Of a DNA stretch of 64,000 bases, positions 32,937-42,683 are shown one piece after another. The stretch covers positions 484,178-548,177 of the forward strand of contig JALCKZ010000001.1 in the NCBI GenBank assembly GCA_022647615.1. Direction: 5' to 3'. A model generated the notes under the pieces. The model did not search any database. It had not been told where the DNA came from and saw nothing but the letters and a program-made list of their open reading frames with translations. This stretch comes from Bacteroidales bacterium. Lineage in GTDB: Bacteria > Bacteroidota > Bacteroidia > Bacteroidales > UBA932. A program made the translations under genes and the position numbers. The stretch's first letter is position 1, and the number at the start of each line of letters is the position of its first letter.

Positions 32937-35303
32937 AATAAATTCATCCTGCGCTTCAGTCTCTCCCTCTCCGGTATCTTCCCCTCCGCTGCTGTTATCA
33001 GCCGCAGGCGTAGGACAATTCATATCTACATCAAAATCTTGCGGCACGGTAAACTTGTCGTTAATCGTAACTCCCTGTTTAGCATCCGCAAGCACCTTCT
33101 TCATAAATATTCCCCAAATTGGAAGCGCCATATTTGTACCGCTTCCGTTTGCCATGCTGGTAAAGTGAACCTGCCTGTCCTCTGCGCCAACCCAAACGCC
33201 GGCTGTCAATCTAGGCATGTAACCTATAAACCATCCGTCGGCATTATCATTTGTAGTTCCCGTCTTACCTCCTATCTGACCGCCGCTTATGTAAGACCTC
33301 AGCCTTGCTCCGGTACCGTGGTCAACAACATTTTGCATCATGTTAACCATCAGATAAGCAGTCTTTGCAGAAATTGCCTCTCTCTTTTTGCTTTGGAACC
33401 TGGAGAGTACAACACCGTTTTTATCCTCTATTCTTATTACAAACTGAGGGTCAATGTAAACGCCTCTGCTCGGATATACATTGAATGCGCTTACCATTTG
33501 ATAAACAGGTATATCCGCAGAACCAACACACAAAGAATATACGGGATTCAAATAACATTTAATTCCAAGATTATGGGCCATTGCAACAAGCGCTTCCGGT
33601 CCAAACTGTTTCATCAAATATGCAGAGATATTATCGCTGCTTTTCTGCAATCCCCACTTAAGAGTAACGGTCTTGCCAATCCACTGTCCGCCCTCCTGGC
33701 TTCTTGGTGTCCAGACATTTCCGCCTGATACCACAAATGACTGAGGAACATTTACAACCTTATCACATGGAGTAAATCCCTCCTGCATGGCCAACGTATA
33801 AAGGAACGGCTTGAATGTGGAACCTACCTGTCTTTGTCCCTGCATAACCTGGTCATACTTAAAGTATTTATAATTCTCTCCGCCAACATAAGCTCTTACA
33901 TATCCGGTCTCAGGCTCTATAGCCATAAGTCCTGCACGCAAGAAAGATTTGTAGTACTTGATGGAATCATTAGGAGTCATAAGAGTATCCGCATAACCCT
34001 TTTTATTCCAGGAGAATACGCGCATATCAGTTTTGGTATTAAAGGCTCTGTCAATCTCCGCCTCGCTCTCTCCCGCGCTGCGCATATTTTTGTATCTATC
34101 GCTCCAATGCCGCGCCTGCCTCATAATAGTCTCTATAGTAGCATCATCCGTCCCGTTTGCAAAAGGAGGATTCTTTGTATATCTGACATCTCTGCGGAAA
34201 GTAGATTGCAGCTGCTTAAGGTACTCGGCGACAGCCTCTTCTGCGTATTGCTGCATCTTTGCATTTATAGGCGTATAAATTTTTAAACCGTCGCGATCCA
34301 GATTATATTTATCTCCGTTAGCCTTAAAATTCTTATTAAGCCATCCATATAAAGGGTCTGTCTTCCAAAGAGTTGAGTCCTCTCTATATTCGCTCTCGCT
34401 GGTATAATCAGACCTCACCGGCTCATCCGCGCTCATCACTCTGCGCAACATATCTCTATAGTAAGGAGCAAGGCCGGATGCAATCTCATCATTGCTGTAA
34501 GTAAGTTTGATTGGCAATCTTACAATGGAATCATATTGAGCTCCCGACAGATATTTATATTTTTTCATCTGGCTCAGCACGTGATTCCTCCTCTTTAAAG
34601 AGAGGTCCGGATTAACAACAGGATTAAATCTGGTAGGCTTGTTAACCATACCAACAAGCAGCGCACTCTCCTCTACATTAAGGTCTTTTGGCAACTTGCC
34701 AAAAAATGTATTTGCCGCACTCTTAATACCATAAGCATTGCTTCCAAAGAAGACCGCATTCATATACATGCTCAAAATTTCCTCCTTGGTATAATTTCTC
34801 TCCAGCTTTACAGCCGTAATCCACTCCCTAAATTTATTAACGCCCAATACAAAAAACTTTGCGCCAGGAAAATGAGATTTAACCTCATCCCTTGGGAACA
34901 AAGTCTTTGCAAGCTGCTGGCTTAGAGTACTTCCGCCTCCGCCTCCCCTGGTATTGCCCAGCACAAGACTTTTAACGGCAACTCTAAACAAACTCCTCAT
35001 ATCAACTCCGCTGTGCTTGTAAAATCTCACATCCTCTGTTGCAACTACTGCATCCTTAAGACCTTGTGACAAATCATCAAACGTAGTGTAAGATCTGTTC
35101 TCTACATGAAACGTATTCAGAAGAGTGCCGTCTTCTGCCAAAATTTGAGTTGCAAGGTTGCTCTGAGGGTCTTCCAGCTCCTCAAAAGAGGGAATATCTG
35201 CAAAAATCCATACAAGCAATATTGCGGTCAGCACAAGAATGATAGGACTGAATACTATGAGCCACAGCCATTTAAGAAACTTCTTTTTATCCTTTATTTC
35301 CAT
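32925..35303 (-). CDS. Bifunctional class A penicillin-binding protein (transglycosylase/transpeptidase)
   Basis: About 792 residues from the ATG at 35301-35303, chosen because MEIKDKKKFLKWLWLIVFSP gives the usual short cytoplasmic tail and single membrane helix. The glycosyltransferase domain holds EDVRFYKHSGVD and GGSTLSQQLAKTLFPR. The transpeptidase domain holds the active serine in GSTFKPFLY, SSDN and KTGTTNDNADGWFIGY. The C-terminus is acidic and low in complexity. It polymerises and cross-links peptidoglycan in the periplasm (PBP1A type). It is divergent from topA. A CTGTCGGGA word lies in-frame (LSG) at 34542-34550. Confidence 0.95.
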   Translation of the reverse strand: MEIKDKKKFLKWLWLIVFSPIILVLTAILLVWIFADIPSFEELEDPQSNLATQILAEDGTLLNTFHVENRSYTTFDDLSQGLKDAVVATEDVRFYKHSGVDMRSLFRVAVKSLVLGNTRGGGGGSTLSQQLAKTLFPRDEVKSHFPGAKFFVLGVNKFREWITAVKLERNYTKEEILSMYMNAVFFGSNAYGIKSAANTFFGKLPKDLNVEESALLVGMVNKPTRFNPVVNPDLSLKRRNHVLSQMKKYKYLSGAQYDSIVRLPIKLTYSNDEIASGLAPYYRDMLRRVMSADEPVRSDYTSESEYREDSTLWKTDPLYGWLNKNFKANGDKYNLDRDGLKIYTPINAKMQQYAEEAVAEYLKQLQSTFRRDVRYTKNPPFANGTDDATIETIMRQARHWSDRYKNMRSAGESEAEIDRAFNTKTDMRVFSWNKKGYADTLMTPNDSIKYYKSFLRAGLMAIEPETGYVRAYVGGENYKYFKYDQVMQGQRQVGSTFKPFLYTLAMQEGFTPCDKVVNVPQSFVVSGGNVWTPRSQEGGQWIGKTVTLKWGLQKSSDNISAYLMKQFGPEALVAMAHNLGIKCYLNPVYSLCVGSADIPVYQMVSAFNVYPSRGVYIDPQFVIRIEDKNGVVLSRFQSKKREAISAKTAYLMVNMMQNVVDHGTGARLRSYISGGQIGGKTGTTNDNADGWFIGYMPRLTAGVWVGAEDRQVHFTSMANGSGTNMALPIWGIFMKKVLADAKQGVTINDKFTVPQDFDVDMNCPTPAADNSSGGEDTGEGETEAQDEFIQEN

Positions 35304-35413
35304 TTTTTGGCAATTAATATGAGCAAAAATACAAATAAAAATTTGCATTTTACAGTAGTTTATGACTTACTTTGCAGCCCATTAAAAAAGTAAAAAGAGG
35401 GGGTTTAAGCATT

Positions 35414-37738
35414 ATGGGAGAGAATCTTGTTATAGTCGAATCACCTGCAAAGGCAAAGACTATTGAAAAATTTCTAGGTAAAGAGTACACTGTCAAATCC
35501 AGCTTTGGACATATTTGCGATCTTGCAAAAAAGAATCTTGGAATTGACATTGAACATGGATTTGAACCAAAGTATGAAGTCTCTGCAGACAAAAAGAAAG
35601 TTGTCTCTGAACTTAAAGCTTTGGCAAAAAAGGCGCAGACTGTCTGGCTTGCATCCGATGAAGACCGTGAGGGAGAGGCTATTGCATGGCATCTCCAGAA
35701 TAATCTTGGTCTAAAAGATGAGAACACTAAGAGGATTGTGTTCCATGAAATTACCAAGAGCGCAATTTTGGAGGCAATTCAAAATCCGCGCAAAGTTGAT
35801 ATGGATTTGGTGATGGCGCAGCAAGCGCGCAGAGTGCTTGACCGTCTTGTCGGTTTTGAACTCTCCCCTATCCTTTGGAAAAAAGTTGCACCGAAACTTT
35901 CAGCGGGCAGAGTTCAATCTGTCGCAGTAAAATTAATAGTAGACAGAGAGCGTGAAATTCAGGTATTTAAGGCTGATTCTTTCTATAAGGTAACTGGCAT
36001 TTTCCATCCCGCTACGCTTCCGGAAAAAATTAAGTTGAGCGCCGCGCTGGATACAAAATTTAATTCAAGCGCAGAGGCGGAAGCCTTCCTTAATAAGTGC
36101 CGCGGATGCAACTTTGCAGTTGAGGGGACAGAGAAAAAGAAAATTTCCAGAACACCTGCTCCTCCATTTACAACATCTGCGCTTCAGCAGGAGGCGGGAC
36201 GTAAGTGCGGTTTCTCAGTTTCTCAAACAATGAGAATTGCGCAGAAACTTTATGAGAGCGGATTAATTACTTACATGCGTACAGATTCCACTAATTTATC
36301 TACGCTTGCGTTAACCACTATCAAACAGACAATTACAGAGAACTATGGAGCGCAATACTCCAAGACAAGACAATACAAAACAAAGAGCAAAGGGGCGCAG
36401 GAAGCTCATGAGGCTATACGTCCAACCTATGCTTCCAATCTAACAATAGAGGGAACTGCACAGGAGAAAAGACTTTACTCTTTAATTTGGAAACGCGCCG
36501 TTGCATCTCAAATGGCAGACGCAGAATTGGAGAAGACAGTTATAACAATTGGCGGAGATAAAATTTCTGAAAAGTTCACAAGCGAGGGAGAGCAAATTTT
36601 ATTTGACGGATTTTTAAAGCTGTATCTGGAGGGAAGAGATGATGAGCCGGAGGAGGAAGCGGAGAATCAGCTTATTCCTGCTATTCCCGACAGCGAAAAA
36701 ATGATGCCGTTGGAGATAGCTGCAACTCAGAGATTTACACAGAAACCTCCAAGATATTCAGAGGCCTCTCTTGTAAAGAAAATGGAGGAGCTGGAGATTG
36801 GCAGACCATCTACCTATGCTCCAACCATCACAACAATAATGGCAAGAGGCTATATTGTTAAAGAGGATAGAGACGGAGTAGAGAGGAAATATGAGAAGAT
36901 GACCCTGTCGGGAGAAAAAATAGAGAAAACAGAATTGACGGAAAAGACAGGAGCTGAGAAAAATAAATTATTCCCGGAGGACATAGGAACTCTTGTGACG
37001 GATTTTCTGGAGAAGAATTTTACCTCTATTATGGACTACGGCTTTACTGCAAAAATTGAGGGTGACTTTGATAAGATTGCAGCGGGCAAAATGGTCTGGA
37101 ACAATTTGATTAAAACATTCTACGGTCCTTTCCATCAGAAGGTTGAAGCCTCCATGGAAGAGAAGGGCCACGTAAATGCGCAGCGCTCTTTGGGCAAAGA
37201 CCCTGCAAGCGGAAAAGAGATTATAGTAAGGCTTGGCAAATTTGGTCCTGTTGTTCAAAAGGGAGATAATGATGACCCTAAAAAAGAATTTTCCAGCCTT
37301 AGAAAAGGTCAGTCAATAGAAACAATTACTCTAGAAGAGGCGCTAAAATTATTTGACCTTCCAAGAGAAGTTGGAAAATGGAAAGATAAAGTTGTAACTG
37401 CGGCCATTGGCAGATTTGGTCCTTATATAAAGTATGACAACAAATTTGTCTCTCTTGGCAAACTATATGATCCTTACACTATTACAGAGGATGAGGCTTG
37501 CGCCCTGATAGAAGATCACATTCAAAAAGAGGCAAATAAAGTCATAAGAGTTTTTGAGAAAGAAGACATTCATGTTCTTAACGGAAGGTTTGGTCCGTAC
37601 ATAAAATGCGGCAAGGACAATTACAAAATTCCAAAGGGCAAAAATGCAAAGAAGGCGGAAGAATTAACGCTGGAAGATTGCCAGAATATTATCAAAAATT
37701 CAGAGCCAACCGGCAGAAGCAGAAGAGGGAAAAAGTAG
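35414..37738 (+). CDS. topA: DNA topoisomerase I
   Basis: 774 residues from the ATG at 35414 (an upstream in-frame start at 35372 adds 14 residues with no family support). The TOPRIM domain begins NLVIVESPAKAKTIEKFLG and contains SDEDREGEAIAWHL. The active-site tyrosine is Tyr287 in LITYMRTDSTNL. The C-terminus has several topo_C repeats (VRLGKFGPVVQKG, AAIGRFGPYIKYD, LNGRFGPYIKCGK) in place of four-cysteine zinc ribbons, normal for Bacteroidota. It relaxes negative supercoils. CTGTCGGGA words occur at 36685 (antisense) and 36905 (sense). Confidence 0.97.
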   Translation: MGENLVIVESPAKAKTIEKFLGKEYTVKSSFGHICDLAKKNLGIDIEHGFEPKYEVSADKKKVVSELKALAKKAQTVWLASDEDREGEAIAWHLQNNLGLKDENTKRIVFHEITKSAILEAIQNPRKVDMDLVMAQQARRVLDRLVGFELSPILWKKVAPKLSAGRVQSVAVKLIVDREREIQVFKADSFYKVTGIFHPATLPEKIKLSAALDTKFNSSAEAEAFLNKCRGCNFAVEGTEKKKISRTPAPPFTTSALQQEAGRKCGFSVSQTMRIAQKLYESGLITYMRTDSTNLSTLALTTIKQTITENYGAQYSKTRQYKTKSKGAQEAHEAIRPTYASNLTIEGTAQEKRLYSLIWKRAVASQMADAELEKTVITIGGDKISEKFTSEGEQILFDGFLKLYLEGRDDEPEEEAENQLIPAIPDSEKMMPLEIAATQRFTQKPPRYSEASLVKKMEELEIGRPSTYAPTITTIMARGYIVKEDRDGVERKYEKMTLSGEKIEKTELTEKTGAEKNKLFPEDIGTLVTDFLEKNFTSIMDYGFTAKIEGDFDKIAAGKMVWNNLIKTFYGPFHQKVEASMEEKGHVNAQRSLGKDPASGKEIIVRLGKFGPVVQKGDNDDPKKEFSSLRKGQSIETITLEEALKLFDLPREVGKWKDKVVTAAIGRFGPYIKYDNKFVSLGKLYDPYTITEDEACALIEDHIQKEANKVIRVFEKEDIHVLNGRFGPYIKCGKDNYKIPKGKNAKKAEELTLEDCQNIIKNSEPTGRSRRGKK

Positions 37739-37786
37739 AAGTTCTATTAGCTGGAAAAAATAGAAAGCTATATAATTAAAGCATTT

Positions 37787-38725
37787 ATGGCAAAAGGCAA
37801 ATTGGATTCAATCATAAGCAGTTACAAGAGCTTATATGCAGAAAAAGATGTGCGCTCTGCTGCAAAACTTATGAGCGCTCCGGATGAAAAAAATTTCTCT
37901 GCGGCACTTAAAAAAAATTTAAAATCTAAGCTCCCGACAGTTGTTCTTTGCGGAGAAAATATTCCCTCTTTGCGCGGAATAATTGGAGCAAAGCCTTTTA
38001 CAGCTGCACTTATATCATCAGGAAATTTTCTGGCATCTCCTGAGGAGACATTTCCGCTCCTGACAAACAAGAACTTAACAAATTTCTCTTTGATTGGAGT
38101 TCAGAGATATTTGTTTAATCCTGCCATTGATGTATTTCTGAATGACAGCGGGTTTGAGACGCTGCATCTTGGTGAGATAAGGGATGACATGACTCAATGT
38201 GAGCCGCTGATGAGAGATGCTCAATACATCTTCATAGACATGCGCTCCGTAAAGTATGCAGACTATCCATGGTCAGAGGAGGAGGGAAATCCAAACGGCT
38301 TTATGAGCAATGAAATTTGCCAAGTTGTGAGGTACGCCGCATTCTCTCAAAAATTGAAAGCAATCTTCATTTTCGGCATTTCTGAAAAAGTGCGCAGACC
38401 TATCTGCGATGCACTTGTTAGTCAGGTAGTATGGCATGTTTTTGACGGTATTGCTTCTAATTTGAAAGAAGACCCTATGATTTCAATATCAAAGGGAAAA
38501 TTGGCAATGCAATTCATGCGCAAGATAGTTGACATGAGCGGAGGAAGCGACGCAATCTCCTTTATAACTAGTTTAAATACAGGCAGATGGTGGATGGAAA
38601 TTCCTGTCGAGAAGAAAAAAAATAATATTTTAGTGCCTTGCTCTGCCTCCGATTATAAGTCTGCATGCGAGGGAAATATTCCTATCAGATGGCTATTTTA
38701 TTACAGAAAATGTAATACTTTGTAA
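37787..38725 (+). CDS. Arginase/formiminoglutamase-fold protein, probably catalytically degenerate
   Basis: 312 residues. The layout follows the ureohydrolase family as often found next to topA in Bacteroidota. The segment AQYIFIDMRSVKYADYPWSE then PNGFMSNEICQVVRYAAFSQ aligns with the family's metal-binding 'DxDxxxPxxxPxxPNG' region, but the second metal-binding Asp is replaced (IDMRS). No GGDHS-type motif is visible in the N-terminal half. It is therefore likely a non-metal, non-hydrolytic paralogue. It lies 48 bases after topA in the same direction. A structural or regulatory role is possible. Assignment rests on motif reading by eye. Confidence 0.65.
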   Translation: MAKGKLDSIISSYKSLYAEKDVRSAAKLMSAPDEKNFSAALKKNLKSKLPTVVLCGENIPSLRGIIGAKPFTAALISSGNFLASPEETFPLLTNKNLTNFSLIGVQRYLFNPAIDVFLNDSGFETLHLGEIRDDMTQCEPLMRDAQYIFIDMRSVKYADYPWSEEEGNPNGFMSNEICQVVRYAAFSQKLKAIFIFGISEKVRRPICDALVSQVVWHVFDGIASNLKEDPMISISKGKLAMQFMRKIVDMSGGSDAISFITSLNTGRWWMEIPVEKKKNNILVPCSASDYKSACEGNIPIRWLFYYRKCNTL

Positions 38726-38735
38726 AAATTTTTAC

Positions 38736-38743
38736 TATTTTTG
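38736..38743 (+). promoter_or_regulatory. -7 box (TATTTTTG) for the Lrp-family gene
   Basis: TAnnTTTG match, 38 bases before the ATG at 38782, with TTTG at 38719-38722 as a possible but rather close -33 element. Confidence 0.45.
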
Positions 38744-38781
38744 TTCAGAATAGTGAGCGAAAACAGTTAAATTTTATAAAT

Positions 38782-39315
38782 ATGCCAAAATATCAAATCG
38801 ACGACACCGACCAGAAAATTCTCTCTTCACTTGTCAAGAATGCAAGAATGCCTTTCCTGGAAATAGCAAGAGATTGCGGAGTTTCAGGAGCTGCCATTCA
38901 TCAAAGAGTTAAGAAGATGGAATCATTGGGAATCATAACCGGTTCCCGCCTTCTTGTCAAGCCATCCACGCTTGGACTTAATGTCTGCGCGTTTGTGGAA
39001 GTTAATCTTTCCCCGGTAAACAAGTATCCGGAAGTAATTGAGGCACTTAAAAAAATCCCAGAAATAGTTGAATGCCACTTTGTTACCGGCAGGCATACAT
39101 TGCTTCTTAAGATGTATTGCTTCAACCATGACCACTTGCTGGACATTCTGATAAATACTATTCAAAACATTCCTAGTGTTCAGGATACTGAAACACTTGT
39201 CTCACTAGACCAGGCTATTGAACGCCAGGTATGGGTTAAGGATTATCCGGAGGCAAAAGGATATCACGGGAAACAAAGAGATAAAGCAAGAGCTGCTTTA
39301 AAGAAAAGACTTTAA
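38782..39315 (+). CDS. Lrp/AsnC-family transcription regulator
   Basis: 177 residues: N-terminal winged helix (DDTDQKILSSLVKNARMPFL ... GVSGAAIHQRVKKMESLGII) and C-terminal RAM ligand-binding domain (VCAFVEVNLSPVNKYPEVIE ... VECHFVTGRHTLLLKMYC). A basic tail of ~20 residues follows. Such proteins sense amino acids or their derivatives and form octamers. The targets are unknown. The stop codon overlaps that of ispD, which is convergent. Confidence 0.93.
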   Translation: MPKYQIDDTDQKILSSLVKNARMPFLEIARDCGVSGAAIHQRVKKMESLGIITGSRLLVKPSTLGLNVCAFVEVNLSPVNKYPEVIEALKKIPEIVECHFVTGRHTLLLKMYCFNHDHLLDILINTIQNIPSVQDTETLVSLDQAIERQVWVKDYPEAKGYHGKQRDKARAALKKRL

Positions 39316-40040
39316 TCTGAACTTTTAGGAAGTCTGGAAAGAGAGTCATAAATAATTTTGGCATCTTTCAAATCTTCCGGGGTAGTGATTTTTAAATTTA
39401 ATCTGCTGCCGTCACAAGTATCAACTAAATAACCCGCACTCTCTATGACTGTTGCATCATCTGTAAAGGCCGGAGAGTACGGTTTTTTATATGCCATTTT
39501 AAGCCGCGTAGAATCAAACACTTGCGGGGTCTGAACCATAAAATAATTCTCTCTTGCAACCGGACGGCTGCTCACCATCTCCCCCTCTTTGTCCAAGACT
39601 TTCTCTCTCATTGAATCAGTCATTGAAAGCACCGGAATTATTCCGGCAACTTTATCTGTAAATTCATAATCCATCATCCCCTTTATCAAATCCTTGGGAA
39701 CAAAAGGGCGTACGCCGTCGTGAACTACAACAACGGCATCATCCGGGACCAAATCCAAAGCCTCTCTGACAGAGTGAAAACGGGTAACTCCGCCCTGCAC
39801 TATCACATGCTTAACCCAGAAGTGGTTTTCCAAGCAGTAGTCCTGCCATTTTTTTATATATCCCGACGGTAGAACAAGTATAAGATTTACCTCCCTGTCC
39901 AGATTTGTAAAAAGCTCTAATGTCCTAAGTAATATGGGTTTGCCGCCCAATTCCAAAAATTGCTTTGGAATCATGGAACCCATTCTTGTTCCGCTCCCCC
40001 CCGCCGTTATAATTGCGTAATATTTTTTCTGTGAAATCAT
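39312..40040 (-). CDS. ispD: 2-C-methyl-D-erythritol 4-phosphate cytidylyltransferase
   Basis: 242 residues from the ATG at 40038-40040; a second in-frame ATG at 40056-40058 would add six residues. The nucleotide-binding motif ITAGGSGTRMGSMIPKQFLE, the VVVHDGVRPFVP motif and TPQVFDSTRLKMAY ... FTDDATVIESAGY are all typical of IspD. It makes CDP-methylerythritol in the non-mevalonate isoprenoid pathway. It is convergent with the Lrp gene and shares two bases of stop codon. Confidence 0.95.
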   Translation of the reverse strand: MISQKKYYAIITAGGSGTRMGSMIPKQFLELGGKPILLRTLELFTNLDREVNLILVLPSGYIKKWQDYCLENHFWVKHVIVQGGVTRFHSVREALDLVPDDAVVVVHDGVRPFVPKDLIKGMMDYEFTDKVAGIIPVLSMTDSMREKVLDKEGEMVSSRPVARENYFMVQTPQVFDSTRLKMAYKKPYSPAFTDDATVIESAGYLVDTCDGSRLNLKITTPEDLKDAKIIYDSLSRLPKSSD

Positions 40041-40125
40041 TTTCAAATTTATCTTCACAAAAATATCAATTTTTACGCTATATTTTTTAACTTTACGCGG
40101 GTAATTTTAAAGAATTTAAAACAAG

Positions 40126-41643
40126 GTGAAAGAAATTAAAAGGGCTCTTATATCCGTGTACTCTAAAGACGGTATATTAGAGATATCCAAAGAGTTAGTA
40201 AAAAATGGCGTAGAAATTCTCTCCACGGGGGGCACCGGAGAATTTTTAAGCAGCAACGGCATCCCTGTCTCTAAAGTGGAAGATATGACGGGCTATCCTT
40301 CTATCCTTGGGGGAAGAGTCAAGACGCTCCATCCAAAAGTATTTGGAGGAATCCTTGGCAGAAGAGACAATGAGGATGATAAAAAGGACTTTGAGAAATT
40401 TTCTATACTCCCGATAGATCTTGTAATTGTGGACTTGTATCCTTTTGAGGATACTGTAGCAAAAGGTGCTGACCATCAGAGCATTATTGAGAAAATAGAT
40501 ATTGGAGGAATCTCTCTTATCAGAGCTGCCGCCAAGAATTACAATGATGTTGTAATAGTTCCGTCAAAGGAATCATACGCGCCTTTATTGCAGATTCTCA
40601 GGGAGAAAGGGGCAAAGACGGATTTAAAAGAGAGAGAATTTTTTGCAGCCAAAGCATTTGAGGTAAGCTCTCATTATGATACCGCAATCTTTGATTTCTT
40701 TAACAGAGACTTTGATATTCCGGTGTTTGACAAGAACATAACTGAATGCAGGAGCTTGCGTTACGGAGAAAATCCTCATCAGAAAGGGATGTATTTTGGC
40801 CCTAAGAATTCTCTTCCGGAGCAAATTCACGGCAAGGAAATTTCTCACAATAACCTGCTGGATATTGAATCTGCAATAGAACTTATCTCTGATTTTTCTG
40901 AGACAACAGTTGCCATTATAAAGCATACCAACGCTTGCGGATGCGCAAGTGACCCTGACCTTGTAAAGGCCTGGGAGAAAGCGCTTGCGGGAGATCCGGT
41001 TTCCGCTTTCGGCGGAATACTTGTCACAAACAGGGAAATTGACAAAGCTGCCGCAGAGCAGATGAACAAGATTTTCTTTGAAGTTATGATTGCTCCTTCT
41101 TACACTAAGGAAGCACTTGATATACTGGAAGTTAAAAAGAACCGCGTTATCCTTGTAAATCACGGAATTGTTCCTCCTAAAAAGAAATTCCGTTCATTGC
41201 TTAACGGAGTTCTTGCACAAGAGAGAGATACATACGTGGAGACACCGGAAGACCTGAAGCCTGCAACTACCTTAAAACCAAGGGAGGATGAGATTCCGGA
41301 TCTTATTTTTGCCAACAAGCTGGTAAAGCATTCTAAGTCTAATGCAATTGTAATTGCAAAGGGGAAACAGCTGCTGGCCAGCGGAATAGGACAAACTTCC
41401 AGAGTGGATGCACTTAAGCAGGCTATTCAAAAAGCAAAATCATTTAACTTTGATTTGAACGGCGCCGTTATGTCTTCAGATGCATTTTTCCCATTCCCTG
41501 ATTGCGTACAAATAGCTGCAGCAGAGGGCATTAAAACTGTCATTCAACCCGGCGGCTCAATCAGAGATGATGAAAGCATAGATTGGTGCAACAAAAACGG
41601 AGTTGCAATGGTAATGACAGGAATAAGACATTTTAAACATTAG
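40126..41643 (+). CDS. purH: Bifunctional AICAR transformylase/IMP cyclohydrolase
   Basis: 505 residues, GTG start at 40126 (no ATG fits the MGS-like N-terminus KRALISVYSKDGILEISKEL). The IMP cyclohydrolase domain carries STGGT and GGRVKTLHPKVFGGIL. The AICAR transformylase domain carries RYGENPHQKGMYF, KHTNACGCA and SDAFFPFPDCVQIAA with the catalytic Lys/His. It performs the last two steps of de novo purine synthesis. The mreB gene follows after 2 bases, as is common in Bacteroidales, so cell-wall genes share its transcript. Confidence 0.97.
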   Translation: MKEIKRALISVYSKDGILEISKELVKNGVEILSTGGTGEFLSSNGIPVSKVEDMTGYPSILGGRVKTLHPKVFGGILGRRDNEDDKKDFEKFSILPIDLVIVDLYPFEDTVAKGADHQSIIEKIDIGGISLIRAAAKNYNDVVIVPSKESYAPLLQILREKGAKTDLKEREFFAAKAFEVSSHYDTAIFDFFNRDFDIPVFDKNITECRSLRYGENPHQKGMYFGPKNSLPEQIHGKEISHNNLLDIESAIELISDFSETTVAIIKHTNACGCASDPDLVKAWEKALAGDPVSAFGGILVTNREIDKAAAEQMNKIFFEVMIAPSYTKEALDILEVKKNRVILVNHGIVPPKKKFRSLLNGVLAQERDTYVETPEDLKPATTLKPREDEIPDLIFANKLVKHSKSNAIVIAKGKQLLASGIGQTSRVDALKQAIQKAKSFNFDLNGAVMSSDAFFPFPDCVQIAAAEGIKTVIQPGGSIRDDESIDWCNKNGVAMVMTGIRHFKH

Positions 41644-41645
41644 AT

Positions 41646-42665
41646 ATGGCATTTTCTTTTTTAACACAGGAGCTTGCAATTGACTTGGGGACAGCCAATA
41701 CCGTCATTTTTATGAATGACAAAATTGTTGTTGATGAACCTTCAATTGTAGCTATTGACCAGATTACGGGCAAGCCTATTGCTTATGGACACACCGCGCG
41801 GCTGATGCATGAGAGAACAAATCCAAACATCAAGACTGTAAGGCCTTTAAAGGATGGAGTGATTGCGGACTTTAATGCTGCGGAGCAAATGATTCGCGGT
41901 TTCATTAAGATGATTAACAGCAAGAGAACTCTGTTTACACCAAATCTTAGGATTGTGATTGCCATACCTAGCGGCAGCACAGAGGTGGAAATCAGAGCCG
42001 TACGAGATGCAGCAGAACATTCCGGAGGAAGGGACGTATATATAATTTATGAGCCTATGGCAGCCGCTCTTGGAATTGGACTGAATGTGGAAGAGCCTAG
42101 CGGACACATGGTTGTGGACATCGGCGGAGGTACTACCGAGTGCGCCGTCATTTCCCTTGGAGGCATTGTCTGCAAAGAGAGCATAAAGGTTGCCGGAGAT
42201 GTGTTTACATCTGATATTCAGCAATATCTAAGGCAGCAGCATAATATAAAAATTGGAGAAATTACTGCAGAGCAAATTAAAATTGCGGTTGGCGCTGCCA
42301 TACCGGAATTGGATAATCCGCCTGAGCCATATCTTGCAAAGGGTCCTAATTTGATGACTGCATATCCGGTAGAAATTTCTGTCTCCAGTCCGGAGATTGC
42401 ACATTGCCTGGACAGGTCTTTGGCAAAGCTGGAAACTACTGTAGTTAAGGTACTTGAGCAGACTCCGCCTGAGTTGTACGCAGATATTGTCAAGGAGGGA
42501 ATTTTCCTGACAGGCGGCGGCGCTTTGATTAGAGGTCTGGACAAGAGAATGGAAGATAAGCTTAAGATTCCGTTCCATGTTGCGGAAGATCCTCTGAGAG
42601 CAGTTGCAAGAGGAACCAGCACAGCTCTTAAGAACCCTGCCAAGCTGCCTTATCTGATGAGATAA
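41646..42665 (+). CDS. mreB: Rod-shape-determining protein MreB
   Basis: 339-residue actin homologue. LAIDLGTANTVIFMNDKIVV (phosphate 1), MVVDIGGGTTECAVISLGG (phosphate 2) and IFLTGGGALIRGLDKRMEDK (adenosine motif) are present. It forms membrane-bound filaments that guide lateral wall synthesis. It is the first cell-shape gene in the mreBCD-mrdA-rodA run, 2 bases after purH. Confidence 0.98.
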   Translation: MAFSFLTQELAIDLGTANTVIFMNDKIVVDEPSIVAIDQITGKPIAYGHTARLMHERTNPNIKTVRPLKDGVIADFNAAEQMIRGFIKMINSKRTLFTPNLRIVIAIPSGSTEVEIRAVRDAAEHSGGRDVYIIYEPMAAALGIGLNVEEPSGHMVVDIGGGTTECAVISLGGIVCKESIKVAGDVFTSDIQQYLRQQHNIKIGEITAEQIKIAVGAAIPELDNPPEPYLAKGPNLMTAYPVEISVSSPEIAHCLDRSLAKLETTVVKVLEQTPPELYADIVKEGIFLTGGGALIRGLDKRMEDKLKIPFHVAEDPLRAVARGTSTALKNPAKLPYLMR

Positions 42666-42669
42666 TAAT

Positions 42670-42678
42670 CTGTCGGGA
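42670..42678 (+). repeat. CTGTCGGGA word between mreB and mreC
   Basis: Intergenic occurrence in an 18-base gap inside an operon, just before the mreC start. The context ATAATCTGTCGGGAGT is identical to that of the copy at 29321. Confidence 0.7.
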
Positions 42679-42683
42679 GTCAA

